Positions 38,584 to 47,908 of a stretch of DNA of 64,000 bases are shown piece after piece (position 1 is the first letter of the stretch; each line of letters begins with the position of its first letter). This stretch comes from Nostoc sp. RI_552. GTDB lineage: Bacteria > Cyanobacteriota > Cyanobacteriia > Cyanobacteriales > Nostocaceae. The stretch covers positions 1 through 64,000 of the forward strand of contig WGNO01000029.1 of assembly GCA_016124525.1 (NCBI GenBank). Direction: 5' to 3'. The position numbers and the translations under genes are program-made. Under the pieces are notes generated by a model. The model was not told the DNA's origin. It saw nothing but the letters and a program-made list of their open reading frames with translations, and made no database searches.

Positions 38584-40041
38584 ATGACCATGAATGATTC
38601 TGTTGATGAGTTCTCCAGAATTAATCCAGAAAATCAAAAACTGGATTTGAAAACCAAAATAGCTTATGGCGCTGGTGATTTAGGCCCCGCCATCACTGCG
38701 AATATTTCCATCTTTTTTTTACTGGTTTTTTTTACCAATGTGGCCGGGATTCCAGCTGGTTTAGCTGGTAGCATTTTAATGATTGGTAAAATTTGGGATG
38801 CCATCAACGATCCGATTATCGGTTTGCTGTCAGATAGAACTCAATCTCGTCGCTGGGGTCGTCGCTTACCTTGGTTGTTTTACGGGGCAATTCCTTTTGG
38901 CTTGGTCTTTTTCTTGCAGTGGATTGTACCGCGTTTTAGTGCCGAGGCCAGTAGTAATATTTGGCCATTGTTTTGGTACTACGTGGCCATTGGGTTACTA
39001 TCTCAGGTATTCTACACTGTGGTCAGTTTGCCTTATGCGGCAATGACTCCGGAACTAACTGAAAATTATGACGAACGTACTAGCCTAAATAGCTTTCGCT
39101 TCGCTTTTTCTATCGGGGGCAGTATTTTATCGTTGATTCTAGCGCAAATTATTTTTGCTAGGATTAGCGATCGCGAACAGCAATATCTAGTTTTAGCGGC
39201 AATTTGTGCTGTCATATCGGTTCTAGCCTTATATGCGTGTATTTTTGGCCTGCGCGATCGCGTGTTAGCTTTTGAAGCAAAACGCACCCAAGTGGAAGAA
39301 CCTCCATCCATACCTTTTTTGGAGCAAATAAAAATCGTTTTTAGTAATCGCCCTTATCTATTTGTTATTGGTATATATCTTTTTTCTTGGTTAGGGGTGC
39401 AGGTGACAGCCACAACCATTCCTTATGTTGTCGTCAACTATATGCGTCTGAAGGAATCAGATGTTCCCTCAGTGATGATTGCAGTCCAAGGAACAGCCTT
39501 GCTCATGCTATTTGTTTGGAGTGCTTTGAGCAAGAAAATCGGCAAAACAGTGGTTTATTTTGCAGGTATGAGTTTATGGATCATAGCCGCAGGAGGACTA
39601 TTTTTGTTACAGCCTGGTCAAATAGCTTTGATGTATCTGTTAGCTGTCATGGCGGGTTTTGGCGTGTCCACTGCTTATCTAGTTCCTTGGTCACTAATTC
39701 CAGATGTGATTGACTTAGATGAACTCCAAACCGGACAACGCCGAGAAGGCATTTTTTACGGCTTTATGGTATTGCTGCAAAAATTAGGTTTAGCTTTGGG
39801 AATATTTTTAGTAGGAAACGCCTTAGAAACAGCCGGTTTCCAACCCGCCATACCAGGAGAAACTACGCTACCCATTCAACCTGACTCAGCACTGCTAGCT
39901 ATCCGCATCACCGTTGGACCACTACCGATAATTTTTTTGATTTGTGGTTTATTGCTCATGTATTTTTACCCAATTACCCGTGAAATCCACACAGAAATTA
40001 TGATGAAACTCAAAGCACGTCGGGAAAACAGAAGGGTTTAA
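38584..40041 (+). CDS. MFS sugar transporter, GPH family
   Basis: 485 aa with 12 predicted helices. Start: KTKIAYGAGDLGPAITANIS, then KIWDAINDPIIGLLSDRTQ and RRWGRRLPWLFYGA, the hallmark of the glycoside-pentoside-hexuronide cation symporters (MelB-like). The substrate is probably a sugar or glycoside. ATGs at 38584 and 38590 are both usable. Confidence 0.88.
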   Translation: MTMNDSVDEFSRINPENQKLDLKTKIAYGAGDLGPAITANISIFFLLVFFTNVAGIPAGLAGSILMIGKIWDAINDPIIGLLSDRTQSRRWGRRLPWLFYGAIPFGLVFFLQWIVPRFSAEASSNIWPLFWYYVAIGLLSQVFYTVVSLPYAAMTPELTENYDERTSLNSFRFAFSIGGSILSLILAQIIFARISDREQQYLVLAAICAVISVLALYACIFGLRDRVLAFEAKRTQVEEPPSIPFLEQIKIVFSNRPYLFVIGIYLFSWLGVQVTATTIPYVVVNYMRLKESDVPSVMIAVQGTALLMLFVWSALSKKIGKTVVYFAGMSLWIIAAGGLFLLQPGQIALMYLLAVMAGFGVSTAYLVPWSLIPDVIDLDELQTGQRREGIFYGFMVLLQKLGLALGIFLVGNALETAGFQPAIPGETTLPIQPDSALLAIRITVGPLPIIFLICGLLLMYFYPITREIHTEIMMKLKARRENRRV

Positions 40042-40138
40042 ACTGCTGGCGCAACAAAGTAGTTAACAACAGCAGCAAATCAACAATCAAATTTGGACTA
40101 CCATAGCTGAGTATTGAAAAACTACAAGTAAAAATTCA

Positions 40139-40516
40139 ATGACTACAGTTACATCCCACGAAATTGCTTTGTTTCGTTCTCAGTTAGCCGATGATCCTAC
40201 AGCTATGGAAGCCCTGGACTTAATTGAAGATTGTGATGGAGATTTAGAAGATGCAGCTATGACTTTAGCCATTCGGTCAGGACAACAACCAGGGATGACT
40301 AATTCCGAGTGGTTGGATGCTATGGCTAGAAAATGGCGTGCAGTTATTTGTCAACAAGAATACCGAGAAGACTTGCTGAGTGACTCATTGGTGAAAATCA
40401 TCGAAGTTCTCAAAAAAATGCCCACATTTCCCACGATTTTGGCAACGCCAGTTCTTATATATATTCTTAAGCAAGGGATAAACGATTTTTGTCAGCCACT
40501 GGATCCGCTTAATTGA
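40139..40516 (+). CDS. Conserved hypothetical protein
   Basis: 125 aa, soluble, not recognised. The N half is acidic (LIEDCDGDLEDAAMTLAIR), recalling a helical UBA/CUE-like stretch by its pattern, which is only suggestive. The C half is more hydrophobic (MPTFPTILATPVLIYILKQG), perhaps a buried or membrane-associated helix. It stands between the GPH carrier and the next unknown gene on the same strand. Confidence 0.7.
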   Translation: MTTVTSHEIALFRSQLADDPTAMEALDLIEDCDGDLEDAAMTLAIRSGQQPGMTNSEWLDAMARKWRAVICQQEYREDLLSDSLVKIIEVLKKMPTFPTILATPVLIYILKQGINDFCQPLDPLN

Positions 40517-40689
40517 TACCTGATGCCAGACAATGCGATAATAAAAGCACGGAAACCACAATTCCACATTTCCCTTACCACGGTAGTTACCCTTTTTTCC
40601 TCTATGTATATATCAGGCACAACTTCGATTCCACTAGTTTTGATAACCTGTTAATTAAGAACTTTTATCAAACAATTATTATTTAATCA

Positions 40690-41196
40690 ATGAACTACGT
40701 TGTTGCTGTGTTACCAAACCGCATCCAAGCCGAAGCCGCTTACTTAGCTCTAGAAGCACAAGGCATCAAAAGCACTATCCTGGGTAAGGGTTATAAAACT
40801 GCTGACGAGTTTGGCTTGGTTGATCCCCAAGAACAAGCTAAAAAGCAAGCAAAGCTGATGTCATACTGGCTCCTACCATTCGGCTTTTTTGCAGGTTTTA
40901 CCTTTAGCCTAATTACAGATTTAAACACTTTTTCCTGGGCGGGTGAAGTTGGTAACCACATCGTTGGGGGACTGCTGGGTGCTGCTGGTGGGGCTATGGG
41001 TAGTGTTTTTGTCGGTGGTGGTGTTGGGTTAGTGGTGGGCGGCGGTGACGCTTTACCCTACCGCAATCGCTTAGAGATGGGTAAATATATAGTTGTTGTT
41101 CAGGTTTCCGAAGCGATCAGTCGGCAAGCAACCCGCATATTACGTAAGTTTGAACCAGAAAATATCCAGGGTTATGCTGACACATCCAGCATATAG
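40690..41196 (+). CDS. Glycine-zipper membrane hypothetical protein
   Basis: 168 aa. N-terminal alpha/beta stretch (VVAVLPNRIQAEAAYLALEAQGI) that resembles the start of general-stress-type domains, then one or two helices (SYWLLPFGFFAGFTFSLI) and a Gly zipper (VGGLLGAAGGAMGSVFVGGG). C-terminal amphipathic tail. Function unknown. Lies 40 bases before the PSII S4 gene on the same strand. Confidence 0.75.
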   Translation: MNYVVAVLPNRIQAEAAYLALEAQGIKSTILGKGYKTADEFGLVDPQEQAKKQAKLMSYWLLPFGFFAGFTFSLITDLNTFSWAGEVGNHIVGGLLGAAGGAMGSVFVGGGVGLVVGGGDALPYRNRLEMGKYIVVVQVSEAISRQATRILRKFEPENIQGYADTSSI

Positions 41197-41236
41197 CAAT
41201 TGAAGATTCACAATTCAAAATTTGATAATTTGGATA

Positions 41237-42016
41237 ATGTTGCCAAGAGAAGAACTTTTAAAAGGTGTCGAAAATCGTGATAGTGTTGCTCGTGTCATAG
41301 ATCAGGCAGAACAAGCAATTAAAACTTGGGAAGTAGTTTTGACTGATTTTTTGTCTCCCCCGGAATTAGCAGAAATTCACAGGGTATTCAATCGGTTAAC
41401 AGATGTACAATTACTCACCTGGGGTGGTTATCCCCAAGCAGAACGTCAAAGAATTGCCATGGCGCGTTCTGAATTGCCCCTAGATCAATCTCAAGTTGAC
41501 CTTGCAGCTTTAGAAATTGCCGGTAATTTTCTGTTTGATCCCGCCACTCACCGCGACTTTTTGGGCGCAATGCTGGGGACGGGAATTGTCCGTGAAAAGA
41601 CAGGAGATATTATTGTTCTGGGAGAACGGGGAGCGCAAGCAATCTTAGTACCTGAGTTGGCAGAATTTTTAGAAATGAGTCTGCAACAGGTGCGCTCAGT
41701 TCCCGTGAAAACTCAGCGCTTTGACATTAATGAGTTGAAAGTTAGGGAACCGAAGAAAAAGGAATTAACTACAGTGGAAGCTTCTTTACGACTAGATGCC
41801 ATCGCTTCTGCTGGTTTCGGTATGTCCCGCAGTAAAATGGTTAATTTCATCGAGAGTGGCGATGTCCGCGTCAATTGGAAAGACGTTAATCAAGCTAGTT
41901 CTCATGTTAAGACAGGCGACTTAATCGCTATTCGTGGTAAAGGACGTTTAGAAGTAGGCGAAATTGCTGTTACTAAAAAAGAACGTTACCGCGTGCAATT
42001 AACAAGATATATGTAG
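41237..42016 (+). CDS. Photosystem II S4-domain protein
   Basis: YlmH-like RNA-binding protein, about 259 aa. N half: REELLKGVENRDSVARVID and RQRIAMARSELPLD. C-terminal S4 domain: RLDAIASAGFGMSRSKMVN then GDVRVNWKDVNQASSHVKTGD. ATG at 41237 (MLPREELL) is preferred over TTG at 41222. Cyanobacterial members are named for an association with photosystem II; RNA binding, perhaps ribosome-associated, is the family expectation. Confidence 0.9.
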   Translation: MLPREELLKGVENRDSVARVIDQAEQAIKTWEVVLTDFLSPPELAEIHRVFNRLTDVQLLTWGGYPQAERQRIAMARSELPLDQSQVDLAALEIAGNFLFDPATHRDFLGAMLGTGIVREKTGDIIVLGERGAQAILVPELAEFLEMSLQQVRSVPVKTQRFDINELKVREPKKKELTTVEASLRLDAIASAGFGMSRSKMVNFIESGDVRVNWKDVNQASSHVKTGDLIAIRGKGRLEVGEIAVTKKERYRVQLTRYM

Positions 42017-42019
42017 ACT

Positions 42020-42781
42020 TTAATCTTTTCTTACAGCTTTACCAATATACCAAACCGAAGTATCTTCATTGATTTCGATGGGAAACGGTTCTGAGTTTTT
42101 GTCTTTATTTTTTGTATTTAAACCTTTAAACAGGATGTTGATGAATGTTTGAAAACTCATACCCCCTGTCAAGTCAAATCCTTTAATGACAACATTTATA
42201 AAACCATTACTTTCCATTGTATAAGTTAGTCCTTCGGGTTTAATAAACTTATTCCAATCATGAAAACCTGGCGGTATTTGCTTGAGAATATCCTCCAAGA
42301 GCCAAATCATGATCAATCTTGATTTCAAATTCCTATTAATTGTATCAAATAAAAATAAACCATTTGTCTTTAACACTCTATGAACTTCGGAAATAACTTG
42401 TTTCCAATCTGTCACGTGTTCTAAAACATCACAACACAACACAACATCAAATTCCTTGGCAGCAAAAGGCAAATTTTCCGCAATTCCCCAATGATAATCA
42501 ATGTCTAAGTTGTTTTTTCTAGCATGTGCTTGAGCAACTTTAATTGATGGCAAAGATAAATCAATAGCAGATACAATAGCTTTTTGTTTAGCTAAAGTTT
42601 CACATGCTAATCCACCCCCACAACCAACATCTAAAACCTTAACTCCTTGCCAGGTGGGGATATAATTTGAAAAAAAATCAATTCTAGACTTATTCAGACG
42701 AGCAGATAAATTTAAAACTTCACCTTCTATCCACCAATTATCTGCATTTACATCATAGTATTCTAGAGGATTTTTTTTCAT
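42020..42781 (-). CDS. UbiG-like SAM-dependent methyltransferase
   Basis: 253 aa class I methyltransferase. SAM motif KVLDVGCGGGLACETLA, then SAIDLSLPSI and FDVVLCCDVLEHV. It begins YYDVNADNWWIEGEVLNLSARL, like UbiG (ubiquinone 3-O-methyltransferase). Cyanobacteria make plastoquinone, not ubiquinone, so the true substrate is likely another quinone or small molecule. Convergent with the S4 gene (3 bases apart); it lies downstream of the ndhH remnant on the same strand. Confidence 0.8.
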   Translation of the reverse strand: MKKNPLEYYDVNADNWWIEGEVLNLSARLNKSRIDFFSNYIPTWQGVKVLDVGCGGGLACETLAKQKAIVSAIDLSLPSIKVAQAHARKNNLDIDYHWGIAENLPFAAKEFDVVLCCDVLEHVTDWKQVISEVHRVLKTNGLFLFDTINRNLKSRLIMIWLLEDILKQIPPGFHDWNKFIKPEGLTYTMESNGFINVVIKGFDLTGGMSFQTFINILFKGLNTKNKDKNSEPFPIEINEDTSVWYIGKAVRKD

Positions 42782-42958
42782 TTTTTGGATGAATAATAAT
42801 AATTATGAATCAATGCTTAATAGCATTTCTAATAATTAACACTTTATCTTTTGCTACGCAATTAATCCCTCCTACTTTAGGGCTATTTTAGTTGAATTAA
42901 TAAAGTTATCTAAAACACATTTTCTTGGAAAAATAGCCTTTTCTAAGCTTCTAGTCTA

Positions 42959-43099
42959 CTACGGGTTCAGCACCATGAGGCCGGAAATTCCCCAGTTAAT
43001 TGCTTCTTCCCGGTGAATCACACCAATACCTTCCACCCGTCGCCGAAAGATGGAATTGTTAATAGGATTGTTAATAAATAAACCCTCATACTCATCCAT
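42959..43099 (-). pseudogene. Fragment of ndhH (NDH-1 subunit H)
   Basis: 46 codons on the minus strand, starting with an ATG that overlaps the DUF4142 stop: [16 protein letters not shown], then [20 protein letters not shown]. This matches a central segment of NAD(P)H-quinone oxidoreductase subunit H, where [18 protein letters not shown] and [13 protein letters not shown] are expected. INNPINN looks like a small slippage duplication, and the frame ends two residues after the GISGLM stretch. The rest of ndhH is absent. It is a remnant, unless the short peptide is used. Confidence 0.75.
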
Positions 43100-43742
43100 C
43101 TGTAAACTGCATAAATAGAAGATCCAGTAATTGCAAGTGTCTTTCTATCACAGGGATAGTTTTAGCCGCAAAGGCTTGCAAGTCTCGGTCTTGACCTAAC
43201 TGTATTTGACGGGTATGGATGACTAAATTTTCCATGTGTCCGTTAATGCCAGCTTCATTTATATATGCTTGGTCAAAATTGCTGCCAGAAAGCTCTGATA
43301 GTTGTGCTTTTAACGCTTGATACTTGGGGCTTGCAGTGGTTGGCAGAGTAATTCCCTTTTGCTGCGCCAACTCTATTAATTGCTCATTCAAAGGCGTGTG
43401 ATCCGCAATCATTTGTTTGGCATATTGCCTGACATCACTATTTTTTGATTTTTCCAGTGCCAATTTTGCTAGTTCAACTTCCGCCATTCCGGCTTGAGCT
43501 GCTTCTTGCACATACACCATGTCAATTTCACTGAGGCTAGCTTGTGAAATTTTAGTCTCTAGAGTCCTAGAGTTATGGGGTGTGGTGTGGGCGATGGCCT
43601 TCGGCACTGCCCTCGGCGCAATCGCTCTTTGATTGATCTGGGCATAGCCAGGAACAGCGATGGTGCTACTTACTCCAATAATTCCAATCAGATGAGTAAA
43701 TTTTTTCGCCAAGTTTCCATGCAATAAATTCATTTTGTTCAC
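43092..43742 (-). CDS. DUF4142 secreted protein
   Basis: 216 aa with a signal peptide (about 1-34, ending near PGYAQ). The mature part is a DUF4142 helical domain, a ferritin-like four-helix fold by family annotation: [59 protein letters not shown]. Its start overlaps the stop of the oxidase subunit I gene by 4 bases (ATGA type), so it is translationally coupled. Its periplasmic place beside an oxidase suggests a partner or protective role; this is inference. Confidence 0.85.
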   Translation of the reverse strand: MNKMNLLHGNLAKKFTHLIGIIGVSSTIAVPGYAQINQRAIAPRAVPKAIAHTTPHNSRTLETKISQASLSEIDMVYVQEAAQAGMAEVELAKLALEKSKNSDVRQYAKQMIADHTPLNEQLIELAQQKGITLPTTASPKYQALKAQLSELSGSNFDQAYINEAGINGHMENLVIHTRQIQLGQDRDLQAFAAKTIPVIERHLQLLDLLFMQFTDG

Positions 43743-45466
43743 TTGATAGAGGATTCTTGATCACGGTTTTGGCGGTCCTCAGGTTCCGTACTTAAAACAG
43801 ACCGGGGATATTCTTGATCTGAGAGGAGATTAGCTTCCGATGGACCCACGCCGTAATGGTAAGGATGTAAAGCTAAAACAGGTTGAGTTTTAAAGTTCTC
43901 TGGTGGGGGTGGAGAAGTGGTCATCCATTCCAAAGTCAAACCTCGCCAAGGGTTATCAGGTGCTTTTTCACCGTATAACCAGCTATGGCAAACGTTAATC
44001 AAAAAAGGTAGGGTAGAAATTGCCAGTAATACCGCACCAATAGAACAAATAAGGTTGAGATCGGCAAATTTGGGGTCATACACAGCAATTCGCCTTCTCA
44101 TCCCTTGGATACCTAACTGGTGCATGGGGAAAAATGCCAAGTTAAAGCCAATATAGGTAAGTACAAAGTGAATTTTCCCTAGGTTTTCATCTAGCATTCG
44201 CCCGGTCATTTTCGGAAACCAATGATAAATACCGGCATACAAGCCAAAGACACTACCACCAAATAAAACGTAGTGTAGGTGAGCCACAATGAAATAGCTG
44301 TCATGAACGTGAATATCGAAGGGAACCGCAGCTGTCATGACACCGCTAATTCCACCAATGACAAACACCGAAATCAAGCCCATGGCAAATAGCATGGCCG
44401 TCCGAAAGTGGATTTTGCCACCCCAGATGGTTCCTAACCAGCTAAATACTTTAATTCCTGTGGGTACAGCAATAACCATGGTGGTGATCATGAAAAACAT
44501 TCGCACCCACCCTGGTGTCCCAGTCGTAAACATGTGGTGCGCCCAGACAATTAGTGATAAACAAGCGATGGCAATACTGGAATAAGCAACGGCTAGATAA
44601 CCAAAAATTGGCTTGCGGGCGTGAACTGGAACAATTTCCGACATCATCCCTTGGACTGGGAGAATCATGATATACACGGCTGGGTGTGAATAGTACCAAA
44701 ACATATGTTGATAAACTACAGGATCACCCGCTCCCGTGGGGTTGAAGAATGTCGTACCTGCAAGGAGGTCAAAAGTGAGCAAAATCAGCCCCCCAGCCAG
44801 TACAGGAGTTGCTAACAGTGTCAACCCAGAAGTTGCTAGCATTGCCCAGCAAAAAAGAGGCATGTCACTTAGACCCATCCCTGGTGTCCGCATTTTCAAA
44901 ATTGTCACCAGAAAATTTAGTCCTGCCAAAATCGAGGAAGTTCCCAATAAAAGCAGGCCGAAAATCCACATAGCTTCACCGACTTGACCCATCACCAGAC
45001 TTAACGGCGGATAGGATGTCCAACCAGCTTGGGGTGGTCCGAAAAAGAAACTAGCTATGATTAAAAGGCCTCCTGGAGGGACAAGCCAAAAAGCCACTGC
45101 ATTCAAACGCGGAAAAGCCATGTCTCGCGCCCCAATTAAGAGAGGAACTAAAAAGTTACCAAATCCCCCCGTCCCAGCCGGAATAATCCACAGAAAAATC
45201 ATTATTGTTCCGTGGAGGGTAAATAAACCACTATAAAGTTCAGGGCTAACTACGTCTGTCTCTGGTGTTGCTAGTTCACTACGAATTACAGTGGCTAAAA
45301 CACCACCCAATAAATAAAAAACAAAACTGGTGACTAGGTATTGAATGCCAATAACTTTATGGTCAGTACTAAAGCTAAAATATTCTCGCCAATTCCTCAT
45401 CACAGGTTCTTCAGGATGAGCCGGAAGATTGGCAGTTTCTTGAACTTGTACTTGTGTCATAATCAA
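43739..45466 (-). CDS. Heme-copper oxidase subunit I
   Basis: 575 aa, about 12 helices. Ligands all present: His85 (LHGTIMIFLW) and His398 for low-spin heme, His396 for the high-spin heme, CuB His261, His310 and His311, and cross-link Tyr265 (HPAVY). Lys339 of the K channel is in VPTGIKVFSW. The usual Glu of GHPEVY is missing: the motif is YYSHPAVY, the A2-type variant where Tyr-Ser replaces Glu. D115 lies in GARDMAFPR. No subunit II (CuA) or III gene is adjacent; instead an ndhI-like gene precedes by 6 bases and a DUF4142 gene overlaps its end. Subunits II and III may be encoded elsewhere, or this is an unusual oxidase. Confidence 0.9.
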   Translation of the reverse strand: MIMTQVQVQETANLPAHPEEPVMRNWREYFSFSTDHKVIGIQYLVTSFVFYLLGGVLATVIRSELATPETDVVSPELYSGLFTLHGTIMIFLWIIPAGTGGFGNFLVPLLIGARDMAFPRLNAVAFWLVPPGGLLIIASFFFGPPQAGWTSYPPLSLVMGQVGEAMWIFGLLLLGTSSILAGLNFLVTILKMRTPGMGLSDMPLFCWAMLATSGLTLLATPVLAGGLILLTFDLLAGTTFFNPTGAGDPVVYQHMFWYYSHPAVYIMILPVQGMMSEIVPVHARKPIFGYLAVAYSSIAIACLSLIVWAHHMFTTGTPGWVRMFFMITTMVIAVPTGIKVFSWLGTIWGGKIHFRTAMLFAMGLISVFVIGGISGVMTAAVPFDIHVHDSYFIVAHLHYVLFGGSVFGLYAGIYHWFPKMTGRMLDENLGKIHFVLTYIGFNLAFFPMHQLGIQGMRRRIAVYDPKFADLNLICSIGAVLLAISTLPFLINVCHSWLYGEKAPDNPWRGLTLEWMTTSPPPPENFKTQPVLALHPYHYGVGPSEANLLSDQEYPRSVLSTEPEDRQNRDQESSIK

Positions 45467-45472
45467 TAAAAT

Positions 45473-46078
45473 TTAGATACTAGTATGGCTAGTATCTTCT
45501 ACCCCTTGCTGTAAAATTTCTGACGGCATTAAACCTGGACGATGAGCATCATTAGGAACACCATGAGGATCTAAAACTCCTTCTGGTAGGTACACTAATT
45601 CCCGTAGTGGTGTGACCATAGGATCTTCCGTAACTTTGTACGGCACTCTCCCCATTGCTACATTGTCATGGTTTAATTCGTGGCGATCGTAAGTACAAAG
45701 TTCATATTCTTCAGTAAATGAAAGGCAGTTTGTCGGGCAAAATTCCACACAATTACCACAGAAAATACAAACTCCAAAATCAATACTGTAGTGTTTTAAT
45801 TCTTTCTTTTTGTATTCTTTATTGAACACCCAATCTACAACTGGCAGATTAATAGGACAGACGCGAACACAAACCTCGCAAGAAATACACTTATCAAATT
45901 CAAAGTGAATACGACCCCGATAGCGTTCAGAAGGAATTAGTTTCTCATAAGGATATTGAACAGTAATAGGACGACGGTTCATGTGGTCAAAAGTTACCGA
46001 CAGTCCTTGTCCAATATATCGACTGGATTGCCAAGCTTGTTGGGCGTAATCTCTGACTGGTTTGAGAAAGTTAAACAT
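45473..46078 (-). CDS. ndhI: NdhI-like subunit of NDH-1 (possible extra copy)
   Basis: 201 aa. Two 4Fe-4S motifs: [16 protein letters not shown] and [15 protein letters not shown]. The flanks ([53 protein letters not shown]) are those of NDH-1 subunit I, which passes electrons from ferredoxin to plastoquinone. In cyanobacteria ndhI normally sits in ndhA-ndhI-ndhG-ndhE; here it stands alone before the oxidase gene, so it is probably a paralogue. The C-terminus is longer and divergent ([17 protein letters not shown]). No ndhA/G/E nearby. Confidence 0.88.
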   Translation of the reverse strand: MFNFLKPVRDYAQQAWQSSRYIGQGLSVTFDHMNRRPITVQYPYEKLIPSERYRGRIHFEFDKCISCEVCVRVCPINLPVVDWVFNKEYKKKELKHYSIDFGVCIFCGNCVEFCPTNCLSFTEEYELCTYDRHELNHDNVAMGRVPYKVTEDPMVTPLRELVYLPEGVLDPHGVPNDAHRPGLMPSEILQQGVEDTSHTSI

Positions 46079-46100
46079 GAGTAAATTAATGTCACGTAAT

Positions 46101-46119
46101 CGTGCTCTTAATAAGCACG
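46101..46119. promoter_or_regulatory. Palindrome upstream of ndhI
   Basis: CGTGCT and AGCACG form a 6-bp inverted repeat with a 7-base spacer, 23-41 bases before the ndhI ATG. It could be a leader hairpin or operator. No regulator assigned. Confidence 0.3.
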
Positions 46120-46288
46120 TTAATGGCTAATATTGTTGATAACTTCCGTCAAAGGTCAGGCTAAATATTAACTTAGATTGTATGTAAAAGTACAATTTCT
46201 CCTCTAAGCAAGCAAACTTGGCCTATTTGCCAAAATATCGAAAACCTAAAATCATACAATAATGCGACTAATTGTAGGTGACATTTTT

Positions 46289-46885
46289 TTATTCATTATT
46301 AGTATCAGGAGAATCATATATGCCCCAATTTTTAATACCGCAATTTTGTAATATCCCTTCAACACTATGAATCTCTTCATCTGTACCATTCAGGATCAGT
46401 AAATAATAACTCTGTTGCAGGCGATCGCTATAAACTCTGGCTCGGTTTTCGGGTATCCCTAAATCAACTAGCGCCTGCACTAAATTCTCATTTGCTAATG
46501 CTCCCATAGCAACACCCGCCATACTAGCAACTAACGCCACACCTACTGAACCTGCTGCCAATAAAGTTCCTAAACTAGGAATCGCCAAACTACTCAAACC
46601 AACCAGCACACTACCCCAGATAGTAGCCGTCAGTGTATCACCTATTGGCTTGGTAGCGTTAACACTTTGGTCACCAATGCGATTACTTAGGGCTATGGGC
46701 TTTGCACCATCGCTCATCTGTGCCTCACCCAGGCCCTCGTCTGGTTCTACATCTTTAGCAATGATAGAAACTTGCTCCATGGGAAAGCCTGACGCTTTCA
46801 ATTCATTAATTGCTTGCTCTACTTCTTGATATTTTCCAAATACTCCTACCGCATATTTATTTTTTTTCTGATTTTTAGTAACCAT
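46289..46885 (-). CDS. General-stress-type protein with glycine zipper
   Basis: 198 aa. The N-terminal region (YAVGVFGKYQEVEQAINELKA then VSIIAKDVEP) resembles the GsiB/YflT (general stress protein 17M) domain. Then a hydrophobic glycine-rich section (TIWGSVLVGLSSLAI, LLAAGSVGVALVASMAGVAM) and a C-terminal ferredoxin-like repeat (LNGTDEEIHSVEGILQNCGI). Membrane-associated stress protein of unknown mechanism. Upstream of the ndhI-oxidase run on the same strand, 210 bases away. Confidence 0.75.
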   Translation of the reverse strand: MVTKNQKKNKYAVGVFGKYQEVEQAINELKASGFPMEQVSIIAKDVEPDEGLGEAQMSDGAKPIALSNRIGDQSVNATKPIGDTLTATIWGSVLVGLSSLAIPSLGTLLAAGSVGVALVASMAGVAMGALANENLVQALVDLGIPENRARVYSDRLQQSYYLLILNGTDEEIHSVEGILQNCGIKNWGIYDSPDTNNE

Positions 46886-47060
46886 ATTATCCCCATTCGC
46901 AATTACCAGTCAAATTCAATTTGCTTGATAAAAATCCCCTATGCAATTAATTTGGTAATTAATAAAAAATATTCGATTTTAACCAACAAAAATTTTGTTA
47001 ACCAGCCGCAGCATATACTAATAAAAAATACATACTGCGGCTGTGAATGTTTTAATCTTG

Positions 47061-47330
47061 TCAAGAATCTGTTTGACCGGGCTCACCTTGTTGATCTTGC
47101 TGATCAGGTTGACCAGGCTGACCAGGCTGATCACTTTGACCAGGCTGTTTTTCAGGAGCAGTCTCATCTCCTGGTTGTTGTGCTTGGGAGTGTATGGTGC
47201 CAGTTGTAGATCTAGTTAAATTAGTTAATGCAAATGCGGGGAAACTGATCAAGGCACTGACACCAGCGACTCCCACAAGGCTAACAAGCATTTTGAAGAA
47301 TCTTGTATTCTTGTTGGCTTTCATTTTCAT
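47061..47330 (-). CDS. Small secreted Pro/Gln/Gly-rich protein
   Basis: 89 aa. Signal peptide at 1-36, ending in SFPAFA. The mature chain is low complexity: TTGTIHSQAQQPGDETAPE, then repeated PGQxxQP-type units and a final Glu/Gln/Asp tail, acidic and disordered. GGAG sits just before the ATG (CATCTCCTGAG on the plus strand), a good ribosome binding site. Probably exported; function unknown. The spacer downstream is 175 bases. Confidence 0.65.
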   Translation of the reverse strand: MKMKANKNTRFFKMLVSLVGVAGVSALISFPAFALTNLTRSTTGTIHSQAQQPGDETAPEKQPGQSDQPGQPGQPDQQDQQGEPGQTDS

Positions 47331-47908
47331 CTCCTGAGATTAAAGCAGCAAAACTTTTAAATTACGAAGTAATTTGACGAAATGTATGCAAAGTCTTGGA
47401 GTATTCTGAACTGTAGTTAACTCTTATTCAGTCAGAAATACTACATTAAGTTTTGCATTTACTCTCAACATTAATTCTGTTAAACTTGCAGAACGTCTGT
47501 CTAAAGAATAAGATAATGTTAAACAGGATGGTGATGACAAATACCAATAAAATTTTTATCCTGAGAGTTATAATTGCTGCATTCTCTTAGAATAATAATA
47601 TGTATTTGTTAAGCTTTTGAAAGTGGTAAATTTATCCCTATAAAAAGATAGAATATTTATGTACAATGAATATATTCAAGTCTCATTGATAATTACTATA
47701 TATATAATTATTTAAACTATTTCAACTTAGAAGCAGAATCCTCAATACATACAAAATTTTTTATACACTTAATCATATCTGGGCTTGATCACCTTGATCT
47801 GAAAAAAAGTCTTTCCTCAGTTGTTTTTCCGTAAGTCATACTTGTAACGGATGACAAATAGGACAAAAAACTGCTCAAATAAGAGTTACTGTTGTTTATA
47901 CTCGAGTA
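47331..47908. other. Divergent intergenic region
   Basis: 578 AT-rich bases between the small secreted protein gene (minus) and the saccharopine-dehydrogenase-like gene (plus). No convincing gene; promoters of both presumably here. Confidence 0.35.

Noticed and set aside
42020-42781. Ubiquinone biosynthesis gene ubiG
   Set aside because: Cyanobacteria do not make ubiquinone; only the methyltransferase family is supported.
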